Positions 17,064 to 30,604 of a DNA stretch of 64,000 nucleotides are shown in pieces. Under the pieces are notes generated by a model. It searched no databases, was not told the DNA's origin, and saw only the letters and a program-made list of their open reading frames with translations. Source of the stretch: Nevskiaceae bacterium (GTDB lineage: Bacteria; Pseudomonadota; Gammaproteobacteria; Nevskiales; Nevskiaceae); contig SCRT01000019.1 of the NCBI GenBank assembly GCA_004298465.1, positions 57,725 to 121,724 of the forward strand, read 5' to 3'. Positions within the stretch are counted from its first letter, which is position 1. Every line of letters starts with the position of its first letter. The translations under genes were made by a program, and so were the position numbers.

Positions 17064-17273
17064 GGGGTGTGGACACTGCCGGTCATGCGCGGCATACAGC
17101 CTGCGGACGGAACAGGCATATCACGACTGAGTGAATCGATTCATCACTCTTTCATGGCAAGCGCCATCCGCGCGAGATGGGCGTGCCGGAAATAACAGTG
17201 TTTCTGACACATCTCGCAACGACGTGACACGTTTCTATGTCGACGTAGAATCAGGCGAGGCTGGGTCAGCCCT

Positions 17274-17295
17274 TTCGCCGCACCGTAGCGGCGAA
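17274..17295 (-). terminator. Hairpin downstream of metH
   Basis: TTCGCCGC (17274-17281) pairs perfectly with GCGGCGAA (17288-17295), loop ACCGTA. It begins 8 bp beyond the metH stop. There is no T-run after the stem on the minus strand, so it may be a processing or Rho-linked end. Confidence 0.4.
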
Positions 17296-17302
17296 GACGG
17301 GC

Positions 17303-21058
<3,756 letters not shown>

Positions 21059-21230
21059 GACGTAATTTTATCCTGCTATCCGGATGGGCGGATGTTTTTT
21101 GCTTCCACGGCCCTCGTGGCCGCCGTGCGGGGCTTGCGGGCATAATACGCGGCCCCATATAGACGGCAGGCCCGCACGCTGTGCTGCGTTGCCGACACAC
21201 GTCCACTTGCCTTTAGAGGTTCGATACATC

Positions 21231-21395
21231 ATGAAGAAATGGCGTTGCCAGGTCTGCGATTTCATTTACGACGAGGCCGCAGGCCTGCAGGAAGAGGGTA
21301 TTCCACCCGGCACCAAGTTCGAGGATCTGCCCGAAGACTGGACGTGCCCGGACTGCGGCGCCGCGAAGTCGGAATTCATCGTCGACGAGGAATGA
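21231..21395 (+). CDS. Rubredoxin
   Basis: The 54-residue protein starts [18 protein letters not shown] and has the two CxxC knuckles (CQVC and CPDCG) that bind one iron, with the usual [16 protein letters not shown] between. It is a one-electron carrier in the cytoplasm. I chose ATG 21231 because it gives the canonical length; the open frame upstream is not conserved-looking. An AGAGG ribosome site is at about 21215. It is a single gene with a hairpin terminator at 21404-21447. The partner reductase is not in the window. Confidence 0.95.
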   Translation: MKKWRCQVCDFIYDEAAGLQEEGIPPGTKFEDLPEDWTCPDCGAAKSEFIVDEE

Positions 21396-21403
21396 CGCTG
21401 GCC

Positions 21404-21447
21404 GGGTGAATGTCCGGCGCCCGCCGGGCGTTCACGCCCAACTGTTT
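21404..21447 (+). terminator. Rho-independent-like terminator after rubredoxin
   Basis: GGGTGAA and CCGGC (21404-21418) pair with GCCGG and TTCAC-G-CCC (21423-21439) in an imperfect GC-rich hairpin, followed by AACTGTTTTGT. It lies directly after the rubredoxin stop. Confidence 0.5.
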
Positions 21448-21536
21448 TGTACCCACTCGGCCCCCGGCCGCGTCCTGCGTACCGGTGGCACAGATAGTAA
21501 AGTGCCGCCATAACAAACGTACGTGAGGAGCAGGCA

Positions 21537-23450
21537 GTGAGTGCAGATACGGGCAGTTACGCCGCAGTCTATGCGGCCGCGCAGTCGGACCCGGCCGGGT
21601 TCTGGGGCGAACTGGCGGAGCAGATCCGCTGGACGCGGCGCTGGGACACGGTGCTGGACGATTCCGCCAAGCCGTTCTACCGCTGGTTCACTGGCGGCGA
21701 GCTGAACACCTGCTACAACTGCGTGGATCGCCACGTCGATGAAGGCCGCGGCGACCAGCCGGCGCTGGTCTACGACAGCCCGCTGGCGGGCGCGCAGCGC
21801 ACCTGGACGTATCGTGAACTGCGGGACGTGGTGGCCCGTGTGGCTGGCGTGCTGCGCGGCATGGGCGTGGCGAAGGGTGACACCGTCGTCATCTACATGC
21901 CGATGGTCGCGGAAGCGGCGATCGCGATGCTGGCCTGCGCGCGCATCGGCGCCGTGCATTCCGTGGTGTTCGGCGGCTTCGCCGCGCCGGAGCTGGCGAA
22001 GCGCGTGCTGGATGCCAAGCCAAAACTCGTGATGTCAGCGTCCTGCGGGCTGCTGCCGGGCAAGACCGTGCCCTACAAGCCGTTGCTGGACGAAGCGCTG
22101 AAGATCGCGAACGCGGCAAATACCCCGTGCTTGATCCTGCAGCGCGAACAGCAGCGTTGCGAGCTCATCCCCGGCCGCGACCACGACTGGTCCGCCGCAG
22201 TCGCACAGGCGCAGCCGGCCGACTGCGTGACGCTCAAGGCCACGGATCCGCTCTACGTCATCTATACGTCCGGCACCACCGGTGTGCCGAAGGGCGTGGT
22301 GCGCGACAACGGCGGCCATGCCGTGGCGCTGAAGTGGTCGATGGACGCGATCTTCGGCATGAAACCCGGAGACGCGTTCTGGGCCGCGTCGGACGTCGGT
22401 TGGGTCGTCGGTCATTCCTACATCGTCTATGGCCCGCTGCTGCAGGGCTGCACCACGATCCTCTACGAAGGCAAGCCGGTCGGCACGCCGGACGCCGCGG
22501 CGTTCTGGCGCGTCATTGCCGATCATCACGTCAAGGCGCTGTTCACAGCGCCCACCGCGTTCCGCGCCATCAAGAAGGAGGACCCGAAAGGCGAAGGCGT
22601 GAAACGCTACGATCTGTCCGGCTTCAAGTACCTGTTCCTCGCCGGCGAGCGCAGCGTGCCGGACGATATCGAATACGCGAAGCGCATCCTCGGCGTGCCG
22701 GTCATCGACAACTGGTGGCAGACGGAACTCGGCTGGCCGGCCATCAGCAACTTCGCCGGCATCGAGCTGCTGCCCGTGAAGCCGGGTTCGGCGACCAAGG
22801 CCGTGCCGGGCTTCGAGCTCGAATATGTCGACGAGGAAGGCCATCCGCAGCCGGACGGCGAGATCGGCAACCTCGTCATCAAGCTGCCGATGCCGCCGGG
22901 TACGCTCTACACGCTCTGGCACAACAACGAACGCTTCGAGAAAAGTTACCTGGCGCGCTACCCCGGCTACTACTTGTCCGGCGACGCCGGCATGCGCGAC
23001 CGGGACGGCTACTGTTCCGTGATGACGCGCATCGATGACATCATCAATGTCGCCGGCCACCGGCTTTCCACCGGCCAGATGGAGCAGGTGCTGGCGGCGC
23101 ACCCGGACGTGGCGGAAGGCGCGGTCGTGGGCGTGGCCGACGCGCTCAAGGGCCAGGTGCCGCTGGGGCTGGTGGTGCTGAAGCTGGGCGTCACGAAGCC
23201 GGAAGCCGACATCTGCAAGGAACTCGTCGCCCGCGTACGCAACGAGATCGGCCCGGTAGCCGACTTCAAGAGCGTGAAGGTCGTCAAGCGGCTGCCCAAG
23301 ACCCGCTCCGGCAAGGTGCTGCGCGTGACGATCCGCACGCTCGCGGACGGCGTGGAAGTAAAGGTGCCGGCGACGATCGAGGATGCCACCGTGCTGCCGG
23401 AGATCACGGCAGCGCTGACGGCACTGGGCTACCCGCGCCACGCCGGGTGA
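21537..23450 (+). CDS. prpE: Propionyl-CoA synthetase
   Basis: This 637-residue ACS-family ligase makes propionyl-CoA (or acetyl-CoA) from the acid, ATP and CoA. Motifs in order are VVFGGFAAPELAKRV, the AMP loop YTSGTTGVPKG near residue 245, NWWQTELGWP, and the hinge/catalytic end DDIINVAGHRLSTGQME with the acetylatable lysine in KTRSGKVLR. LVMSASCGLLPGKTVPYKPL is typical of PrpE rather than AcsA. The start is GTG 21537 with AGGAG about 10 nt upstream. It is followed after 39 bp by a crotonase gene in the same direction. Confidence 0.9.
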   Translation: MSADTGSYAAVYAAAQSDPAGFWGELAEQIRWTRRWDTVLDDSAKPFYRWFTGGELNTCYNCVDRHVDEGRGDQPALVYDSPLAGAQRTWTYRELRDVVARVAGVLRGMGVAKGDTVVIYMPMVAEAAIAMLACARIGAVHSVVFGGFAAPELAKRVLDAKPKLVMSASCGLLPGKTVPYKPLLDEALKIANAANTPCLILQREQQRCELIPGRDHDWSAAVAQAQPADCVTLKATDPLYVIYTSGTTGVPKGVVRDNGGHAVALKWSMDAIFGMKPGDAFWAASDVGWVVGHSYIVYGPLLQGCTTILYEGKPVGTPDAAAFWRVIADHHVKALFTAPTAFRAIKKEDPKGEGVKRYDLSGFKYLFLAGERSVPDDIEYAKRILGVPVIDNWWQTELGWPAISNFAGIELLPVKPGSATKAVPGFELEYVDEEGHPQPDGEIGNLVIKLPMPPGTLYTLWHNNERFEKSYLARYPGYYLSGDAGMRDRDGYCSVMTRIDDIINVAGHRLSTGQMEQVLAAHPDVAEGAVVGVADALKGQVPLGLVVLKLGVTKPEADICKELVARVRNEIGPVADFKSVKVVKRLPKTRSGKVLRVTIRTLADGVEVKVPATIEDATVLPEITAALTALGYPRHAG

Positions 23451-23489
23451 GGTGCTGCCGCGCCGTTTCATTTCCTTCAGGAATCCCTT

Positions 23490-24269
23490 ATGGCACACAC
23501 CGAGACCACCGCTGCCGGGCACGTGCTCGACATCCGCATTACCCGCCCCGAGAAGCTCAACGCGCTGTCGCTGGAGATGTACGCGGAGCTGGCGCTGGCA
23601 CTCGGCCGGCTCGACCGTGACCCCGACCTCCGGGTCGGCCTCATCCATGCCGACGGCAAGCATTTCACAGCCGGTATCGAGCTCGACAAGTGGGCGCCGG
23701 TGTTCGCCGCGGGCAAATGGGCGGCGGCGCCGGACGGTGGGCTGGACCCGTTCGCGCTGGTCGGGCCGCGCTGCACCAAGCCAGTGGTGATCGCGGTGCA
23801 GGGCTACTGCTTCACGTGGGGTGTCGAGATCCTGCTGACGACGGATGTGCGCGTCGCGGCCGAGGATGCGCAGTTCGCCATGCTGGAGGTCAAGCGCGGC
23901 ATCTATCCGTGCGGCGGCGCGACGCTGCGCCTGCCGCAGCAGATGGGCTGGGCCAATGCCCAGCGCTACCTGCTGACCGGCGAGCGGTGGTCGGCAGCCG
24001 AGGCCTACCGTACCGGGCTGGTGCAGGAAGTCGTGCCCGCCGGACAGCAGTACGAAGCAGCACAGAAGATCGCCGCGGGCATTGCCGCAGCCGCGCCATT
24101 GGGGGTCAAGGCAATCCTCAAGTCGGCGCGACTGGCGCGGTCGGCGGGTGAAGCCCGGGCTGCAGGACAGCTTTTTGACGACATGCCGGCGGTGATGGGC
24201 AGTGCCGACGCCCACGAGGGCGTGCAGTCGTTCCTCGAACGACGCGATGCGGTGTTCACGGGGCGCTGA
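23490..24269 (+). CDS. Enoyl-CoA hydratase/isomerase (crotonase) family protein
   Basis: The 259-residue crotonase-fold protein has the first oxyanion segment HFTAGIELDKW and the second GYCFTWGVEILLTTD. Next comes AQFAMLEVKRGIYPCGGATL, with a Glu at the usual catalytic place in MLEVKRG. The C-terminal trimerisation helix is present. It could hydrate an enoyl-CoA, and the carboxylase operon at 5-11 kb lacks its own hydratase, so a shared role is possible but unproven. It is probably co-transcribed with prpE. Confidence 0.88.
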   Translation: MAHTETTAAGHVLDIRITRPEKLNALSLEMYAELALALGRLDRDPDLRVGLIHADGKHFTAGIELDKWAPVFAAGKWAAAPDGGLDPFALVGPRCTKPVVIAVQGYCFTWGVEILLTTDVRVAAEDAQFAMLEVKRGIYPCGGATLRLPQQMGWANAQRYLLTGERWSAAEAYRTGLVQEVVPAGQQYEAAQKIAAGIAAAAPLGVKAILKSARLARSAGEARAAGQLFDDMPAVMGSADAHEGVQSFLERRDAVFTGR

Positions 24270-24391
24270 AGTTGCCTGAGCGGTAAGCAGCGAGAGACAT
24301 TGTTGGTTGCTTGCCACTTTCCGTGCCAGCAGATGGGGTGGTTGTCGGTACGGCGTCATTCTTCCCCGTAGATACCCTTCGTCCAGTCTTT

Positions 24392-24423
24392 AATGACAGC
24401 GTACACTGTCATTGTCGTCAATG
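24392..24423 (+). promoter_or_regulatory. Palindromic operator upstream of hydrolase/monooxygenase genes
   Basis: AATGACAG (24392-24399) and CTGTCATT (24406-24413) form a perfect 8 bp inverted repeat with a 6 nt spacer. A second one, CATTG-TCGT-CAATG (24410-24423), overlaps it. Together they give three TGAC/GTCA half sites about 90 bp upstream of ATG 24510. This looks like a TetR-type binding site. The regulator is not identified in the window. Confidence 0.55.
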
Positions 24424-24509
24424 ACGCACTGCCGCAATGCGGCTACTGTCGGATCGTGATAAACCACCCTTGATGTGTCAGTGCGGTTCTATCTTCAGGA
24501 GGTTCAGCC

Positions 24510-25409
24510 ATGGCTACTGCAAATGCTTCCCGGCCCGCCACTCCGCGGCGTGTTGCTGCCGTTCGGAGCGCGCGTCGCCACGAAGGTGCGCGCATCACGG
24601 TGCGCCGTCCGGAGTTCGACTTCAGTGACACGCCGAAGTACTGGTTTCTCGACAACGCGTTCCTGACCCGCTACATGGACGGCATGGCCGCGCTGTTCCC
24701 GGACGGCGAGATGTTCTTCGTGAATTCCGTACGCGCGGTACGCGACGAGGTCACCGACGAGGCGCTGCAGAAGGAGATCAGCGCGTTTATCGGCCAGGAG
24801 GCAATGCACGCCAAGGCACACCGGGAATTCGATGCCTATCTGGCGCAGACCGGGCTGCCGATCCACGACTGCGAACAGGTTGCGGTGCGGCTGCTGGGGC
24901 TCGTCAAGCCACTCAAGTCGAAGAAGCTGGAACTGGCGATCACGGCGGCGCTGGAACATTTCACTGCGACGTGGGCGCAGCGCCTGCTGACGCACCAGCC
25001 GTCGCGCGACCGCATGCTGGCGCCGGAGATGCGCCGCCTGTTCACCTGGCACGCCATCGAGGAGTCGGAACACAAGACCGTCGCCTTCGACGTCTACAAG
25101 GCGGTCGGCGGCGGCTACCCGATGCGTGCCGGCGCCATGGTGGGCGCCATGGTCATCCTGCCGGCGGCGCTGGCCTACATCGAGCTCAAGCTGCTGCGCC
25201 ACGATCGGCAGCTCTTCAACGTGAAAGGCTGGGCGAAGGGCCTGTGGTACCTGTTTGGGCCGACGGGGTTCTTCCCGCCGACGATTCCGGTGCTGTTCGA
25301 CTACTTCCGGCCCGATTTCCACCCCGACGACCACGACGCCGGCGAAGCTTTCGAGGCCCGCAAGCGGGAATTGAAGCTGGACGAGATGGCCGTTGCCCAG
25401 GGGGCCTGA
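24510..25409 (+). CDS. Metal-dependent hydrolase, PF10118-like (ferritin-like diiron)
   Basis: This 299-residue helical protein resembles the Metal_hydrol (PF10118) group. Likely metal ligands are seen in EISAFIGQEAMHAKAHREFD, in ALEHFTA, and in TWHAIEESEHKTVAFD, the E...ExxH pattern of diiron carboxylate proteins. A hydrophobic stretch (AGAMVGAMVILPAALAYIEL, about 209-230) suggests membrane contact. It lies directly before a flavin monooxygenase (2 bp gap), so the two surely form an operon. Similar proteins often sit beside BVMO-type monooxygenases acting on steroids, ketones or lipids. The reaction is unknown. Confidence 0.82.
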   Translation: MATANASRPATPRRVAAVRSARRHEGARITVRRPEFDFSDTPKYWFLDNAFLTRYMDGMAALFPDGEMFFVNSVRAVRDEVTDEALQKEISAFIGQEAMHAKAHREFDAYLAQTGLPIHDCEQVAVRLLGLVKPLKSKKLELAITAALEHFTATWAQRLLTHQPSRDRMLAPEMRRLFTWHAIEESEHKTVAFDVYKAVGGGYPMRAGAMVGAMVILPAALAYIELKLLRHDRQLFNVKGWAKGLWYLFGPTGFFPPTIPVLFDYFRPDFHPDDHDAGEAFEARKRELKLDEMAVAQGA

Positions 25410-25410
25410 C

Positions 25411-26994
<1,584 letters not shown>

Positions 26995-27298
26995 AAACTC
27001 GGAATAACCTGCTGCGCTCGACATCTGGCGCGAGGGCGGTGCTTCAGCCTCGCCGGATGGAGGGGTGCGTGACGGATGTTGGCGCAGGCGAGGCTGAGTG
27101 CGCCCGCTCCCGCACCCACCGTTCCGGGCGACCGTGTCGCGGGCGCAATCCTCATGTATCCCCACGTACACTGCGGTTCCTGCGCCCCATCCTCGCGCGA
27201 CCTGTCTTCGCTCGCGACGGCTATTCAGAGTTTCCTTGGTTGCTTGGCCCACGGCACGCCTTCGTGCAGTGCCGTGGGCCGCTCGCTAAACTTCGCGG
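26995..27298. other. Gene-free region with two long inverted repeats
   Basis: CAGCCTCGCC (27045-27054) and GGCGAGGCTG (27087-27096) are perfect complements with a 32 nt loop. GGCCCACGGCAC (27246-27257) and GTGCCGTGGGCC (27269-27280) are a perfect 12 bp stem with an 11 nt loop, 18 bp before the lipoprotein start. No T-runs follow. They may be transcription ends or structured leader elements. No gene is seen. Confidence 0.5.
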
Positions 27299-27814
27299 AT
27301 GAGATCGCCGACCAGATTTGTGCACGTCATGGGCAGCGTAGCGCTGCTTGCCGCGGCGGGCGGGCTTGCCGCCTGTGCCACAGTGGGCAATGCGCTCGGG
27401 ATCGGTGACGGTCCGGTACTGGTGGAACAGGTTGCAGCAGCCAAGGATTGCCGCGGTCCGCAGACCCAGGACACGGTGATTGTCCTGCCGACGGCGGCAG
27501 AGGTCGGCAAGCTGCAACTGGACCGGAATTTTCGCCTGACGTTTCCCGGCGCGTTGCCCGGCGGCCCGTTCGCGCTGGTTGAAGCCGCGGGACAGGCGGA
27601 CGGCGTCAACGGGTTGGCCGTCAGCCGGCAGGCGCAGGTCGATCACGGCGTGCTGTACCTCACCGCGTCGTACTTCGCGTCCGCCGCGCCGAAAGCCGCG
27701 AAACCGTGCGTGCTTGTTGCGCTGCCGCCCGGACGCTATCAGCAGGTTGTGGTGCTGGACCCGACGCGGGCACGGCGGGCTGCAGCACCGGTGCGTGGGC
27801 GCACGGCGCGGTAG
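27299..27814 (+). CDS. Hypothetical lipoprotein
   Basis: The 171-residue protein has a signal sequence (MRSPTRFVHVMGSVALLAAA) with a lipobox ending GLAAC, so it should be lipid-anchored at about Cys-26. The mature part has two more cysteines (CRGPQ, PCVLVALPPG) that could form a disulfide. I recognise no domain. The C-terminus is Arg/Ala rich. It precedes the acyltransferase by 69 bp in the same direction. A strong hairpin lies just upstream. Confidence 0.7.
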   Translation: MRSPTRFVHVMGSVALLAAAGGLAACATVGNALGIGDGPVLVEQVAAAKDCRGPQTQDTVIVLPTAAEVGKLQLDRNFRLTFPGALPGGPFALVEAAGQADGVNGLAVSRQAQVDHGVLYLTASYFASAAPKAAKPCVLVALPPGRYQQVVVLDPTRARRAAAPVRGRTAR

Positions 27815-27883
27815 AGTCGGGGCGCATGCGTGGCTGCGCGCGCGAAACATGGCCGCGGGGCCAACGAGTCGGGGGAGAAGCCA

Positions 27884-28792
27884 GTGAAACGAGCTCTGTT
27901 GCCTGCGGCGCTGTGTGCGCCGGTGCTGTTTGTGCTGTTCGTGCTCAACACCCTGCTGTGGATAGGGCCGGTGTATCTCGCCGTCCTCGTCAAGCTGCTG
28001 ACGCCGTCCGGCACACGGGCGCGAGACGCCCTGTCGAGGGCCGTGGCGTGGCTGGCCGAGCACTGGATGATGGTGAACGTCTGGGTCGGCGACCGCGTGC
28101 TGCGCATCGACTGGGACGTCCGTGCGCCGGTGGACCTGTCGCGCAACGGGCAGTATCTGATCATCGCCAATCACCAGACGTGGAACGACATCTACGTGCT
28201 CATGCGCTGCTTCCGTGGCCGCCTGCCGTTCTTCAAGTTCTTCCTGAAACAGCAGCTCATCTGGGTGCCGGTGCTGGGGCTGGCGTGGTGGGGGCTCGAC
28301 TACCCGTTCATGAAACGCTACACGCGGGAACAGATCGAGCGCGACCCGTCGCTGCGCGGCAAGGACGTGGAGACTACGCGCAAGGCCTGTGAGAAATACG
28401 CGCGGCTGCCGGTATCGATCCTCAACTTCCTCGAAGGCACGCGCTTCACGCCGGCCAAGCACGCGCGCCAGCATTCACCCTACGTGCATCTGCTCAAGCC
28501 CAAGGCGGGCGGCATCGCCTTCGCGCTGTCGGCGATGGGTGACAAGCTGACGGCGCTGCTGGATGTGACGATCGCCTACCCCGACGGCGTACGCACGTTC
28601 TGGGAATTCCTCGGCGGCAAGGTGCGCCGCGTGATCGTGGAAGTGCGCGCCCTCCCGGTACCCGACGGTTTCGTCTCCGGCAATTACACGGAAGACCCCG
28701 AGTTCCGCGCCCGTGTCCAGACCTGGGTGCGCGAGCTGTGGGAAGAAAAGGATGTGCGGCTGGCAGCGTTGCTGGGTGAAAGCCAGCGATAA
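27884..28792 (+). CDS. PlsC-type acyltransferase, YihG-like
   Basis: This 302-residue membrane-associated acyltransferase has an N-terminal hydrophobic helix and the catalytic HX4D motif NHQTWNDIY, followed by FFKFFLKQQLIWVP and the LNFLEGTR motif (the EGTR block of the LPLAT superfamily). It probably acylates lysophospholipid, as YihG-type enzymes do. I chose GTG 27884 because GGGGGAG (27871-27877) gives a proper ribosome site; an upstream GTG at 27830 lacks one. It ends shortly before the second REP pair. Confidence 0.88.
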   Translation: MKRALLPAALCAPVLFVLFVLNTLLWIGPVYLAVLVKLLTPSGTRARDALSRAVAWLAEHWMMVNVWVGDRVLRIDWDVRAPVDLSRNGQYLIIANHQTWNDIYVLMRCFRGRLPFFKFFLKQQLIWVPVLGLAWWGLDYPFMKRYTREQIERDPSLRGKDVETTRKACEKYARLPVSILNFLEGTRFTPAKHARQHSPYVHLLKPKAGGIAFALSAMGDKLTALLDVTIAYPDGVRTFWEFLGGKVRRVIVEVRALPVPDGFVSGNYTEDPEFRARVQTWVRELWEEKDVRLAALLGESQR

Positions 28793-28852
28793 GCGGTGAG
28801 GGGTGAAGGGTGAGCAGCGAGTGGTCAGCTGCAGTGGAAGCCGTGCCGCACG

Positions 28853-28930
28853 GGTCGCGGGCAGGCCCGCTCCTACGGGTGCCTACCCCGGCACATCCCT
28901 TCTTGTGCAGGAGTCTGCCTGCAGGCGACC
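28853..28930. repeat. Inverted REP-like pair, copy 2
   Basis: The left arm is 28853-28876 (minus strand GTAGGAGCGGGCCTGCCCGC then GACC). The right arm is 28905-28930 (GTGCAGGAGTCTGCCTGCAG then GCGACC). The arms face each other as in a BIME. The connector (CCGGCACATCC...CTTGTGCAGGAG) matches the one at 14798-14832. It lies after the acyltransferase gene. Confidence 0.72.
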
Positions 28931-28967
28931 GTCTGCTGTCGGGCCAACGGTTGCGTGCCAGCGGCCA

Positions 28968-29001
28968 CGAATCCCTAATCGCCAATCCCCGATCCCGAAC
29001 C
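28968..29001. repeat. GGGATT-type heptad repeat run
   Basis: On the minus strand the text reads GGGATCGGGGATTGGCGATT and then AGGGATTCG, a short run of variants of GGGATTN. Similar runs occur at 7848-7866 and 63720-63757. They resemble intergenic heptads common in Xanthomonadales-like genomes. This run supplies the last codons of the acpH gene. Confidence 0.5.
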
Positions 29002-29586
29002 TTTCGTTTCCCTGACGACCGTCGCCGCAGCCTTCAGGTCGTGCATCAGGATCGGCAGGCCGTTGCAGATTTCCGGCAGCAGCGTGGCCGCGACAGGGGC
29101 GGTGGCCAGCAACGGTTGCGGGTTCTTCAGGCGTGTTGCGGTGTGCGCCAGCGCGCGTTCGAAGCCGGGCCATTCGGTGTAGGAACACAGCAGTGCCGCA
29201 AAGCGTTCGGTTTCGGGGCGCCACGTCCCGAAGCGTGAAAAAGTTGTGTCTTCCGCGGCGACGGCTGCAGCGGCGGTGGCGGCGAAACCAGCGAGTGGTG
29301 CTGTCGCGTAGCGTGGCCAGTCGCGTGCCAGCACGTGGTCGCACAACAGGTCGAGCGTGATGCCGGCGTAGCGGCGAAGTTCCGGCGGAAAGTGCGCACG
29401 CCATGCCACGCTGAGCGGGTGGTGGTCGGTCGTCGCATCCACACGGCGGTGGATGCGGATGCCCAGCGCGATGTCTGTCGGCAGGGCCAGAGCTTCGAGG
29501 CGCCCGTGCACGATATCGCCGAGGATCGCCCCTGCGGGCGAAGTGCGCGTGACGTCGGCCAGCCACAGATGGGCGAGAAAGTTCAT
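28975..29586 (-). CDS. acpH: ACP phosphodiesterase
   Basis: The 203-residue protein starts MNFLAHLWLADVTRTSPAGA and has the AcpH pattern ILGDIVHGR, GIRIHRRVDATTDHHPL and GITLDLLCDHVLARDW, with HD-like metal ligands. It removes the 4'-phosphopantetheine arm from acyl carrier protein. The C-terminal tail (GSGSGIGD) is encoded by the GGGATT-type repeat run, so the original end has probably been replaced. Its ATG overlaps the metR stop by 4 bp (29583-29586), so the two are co-translated. Confidence 0.9.
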   Translation of the reverse strand: MNFLAHLWLADVTRTSPAGAILGDIVHGRLEALALPTDIALGIRIHRRVDATTDHHPLSVAWRAHFPPELRRYAGITLDLLCDHVLARDWPRYATAPLAGFAATAAAAVAAEDTTFSRFGTWRPETERFAALLCSYTEWPGFERALAHTATRLKNPQPLLATAPVAATLLPEICNGLPILMHDLKAAATVVRETKGSGSGIGD

Positions 29587-30503
29587 GCAGCCGGCTTCAC
29601 GGCGCCGCCCGCGACGGTGGGCGACGGCTGCGCGGCGGTGGCGATGAAGGCCCGCAGGTAGTCGATGCCGAGATCGTCTTCCCGGGCGCCGAGGTAGGTG
29701 TGCTTGAAGATGCCGTCGGCGCCGAGGCGTACCGGCACGATGGCAAGCCCACGGGCGTATTGTGCCACCAGCCAGCGCGGCAGCGCCGTGACGCCGCGGC
29801 CGCTGGCGACCATCTGCAGCAGGATATCGGTGGTCTCGATGGTCTTGTGGCGGCGCGGCGTCACGCCTGCCGGGGCAAGGAATTGCGTGTAGATATCGAG
29901 CCGGTCGCGTGCCACCGGGTAGGTGATGAGCACTTCGCGGGCAAGCTGCGCCGGCAGTGCGCAGGGCTGATCTGCCAGTGCATGGCCGCGAGGCACGACC
30001 AGCACCTGTTCATAGTCGAACACCGAGGTGTACTTCAAACCCGGGCGGCGGATCGGGTCGGGTGTCACGAGCAGGTCGATCTCGTGGTCGAACAATGCCG
30101 CGATACCACCGAACTGGAACTGCTGCTTGACGTCCACGTCCACGTCTGGCCACGCCGCCAGATAAGGCGAAACGACCTGCAGCAGCCAGCGGTAGCAGGG
30201 GTGGCATTCCATGCCGATGCGCAGCGTGCCGCGTTCCCCGCGTGCGAACTGCTGCAGGCGCTCCTCGGCCCGCGTCAGTTGCGGCACTACGCGGTTTGCC
30301 ACCGCCAGCAGGTGGCGGCCGGCGGGCGTGAGCTTCAGGGCACGGCCTTCACGCAGCCAGATCGGCGTACCCAGCCGTTCCTCCAGCTTGCGGACGCTGT
30401 GGCTCAGCGCCGACTGTGTGACATGCAGGCTTTGCGCCGCCGCCGTCAGCGACCCCAGGTGGTCGACTTCACGGACGATGGCGAGATGGATGCGTTCCAG
30501 CAT
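29583..30503 (-). CDS. metR: LysR family regulator of methionine synthesis
   Basis: The 306-residue LysR protein has the N-terminal helix-turn-helix (SLTAAAQSLHVTQSALSHSV) and an effector domain with the MetR hallmarks IGMECHPCYRWL and YPVARDRLDIYTQFL. MetR uses homocysteine as co-activator to raise metE expression. It is divergent from metE with a 101 bp shared control region containing two TCATGAAT sites. The C-terminal tail is Ala/Pro rich. The downstream acpH overlap is unusual in function but clear in sequence. Confidence 0.93.
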   Translation of the reverse strand: MLERIHLAIVREVDHLGSLTAAAQSLHVTQSALSHSVRKLEERLGTPIWLREGRALKLTPAGRHLLAVANRVVPQLTRAEERLQQFARGERGTLRIGMECHPCYRWLLQVVSPYLAAWPDVDVDVKQQFQFGGIAALFDHEIDLLVTPDPIRRPGLKYTSVFDYEQVLVVPRGHALADQPCALPAQLAREVLITYPVARDRLDIYTQFLAPAGVTPRRHKTIETTDILLQMVASGRGVTALPRWLVAQYARGLAIVPVRLGADGIFKHTYLGAREDDLGIDYLRAFIATAAQPSPTVAGGAVKPAA

Positions 30504-30604
30504 TGGTATGAATGTGTCTCATGAATGTCTTATTTAATATCATTTTACTTCATGAATCGTGAAACCTACCATCCGTCGAAGTCGAGTTCACGAGAGACAC
30601 GATC
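30504..30604. promoter_or_regulatory. metR-metE divergent control region
   Basis: TCATGAAT occurs at 30519-30526 and 30550-30557, 31 bp apart (about three helical turns), and TGAATGTG at 30509-30516 adds a further half site. They resemble MetR half sites (TGAA...TTCA). The region is clearly AT-richer than its surroundings (30529-30550). Binding is inferred from context. Confidence 0.6.

Larger units (their letters stand above)
15887..17075 (+). mobile_element. IS3-family insertion sequence (decayed)
   Basis: Ends TGTCCC... (15887) and ...GGACA (17075) form weak terminal inverted repeats around orfA and orfB. The length of about 1.19 kb is normal for the family. No matching target duplication is visible next to the chosen ends, so either the ends are off by a few bases or the flanks were rearranged. 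It disrupts the RAYT remnant. Confidence 0.7.

Noticed and set aside
15883..17080. Target-site duplication of the IS3-family element
   Set aside because: GTCC on the left and CTGC on the right do not match at the chosen ends; no 3-4 bp duplication found one or two bases either side.
21059..21230. Cobalamin or SAH riboswitch upstream of metH
   Set aside because: No B12-box or SAH-type core found by eye in the 172 bp spacer, which is also too short for a full cobalamin riboswitch plus the divergent rubredoxin promoter.
22035..24359. Long open frame antisense to prpE and the crotonase gene
   Set aside because: It spans two well-supported genes on the other strand and shows no recognisable domain.
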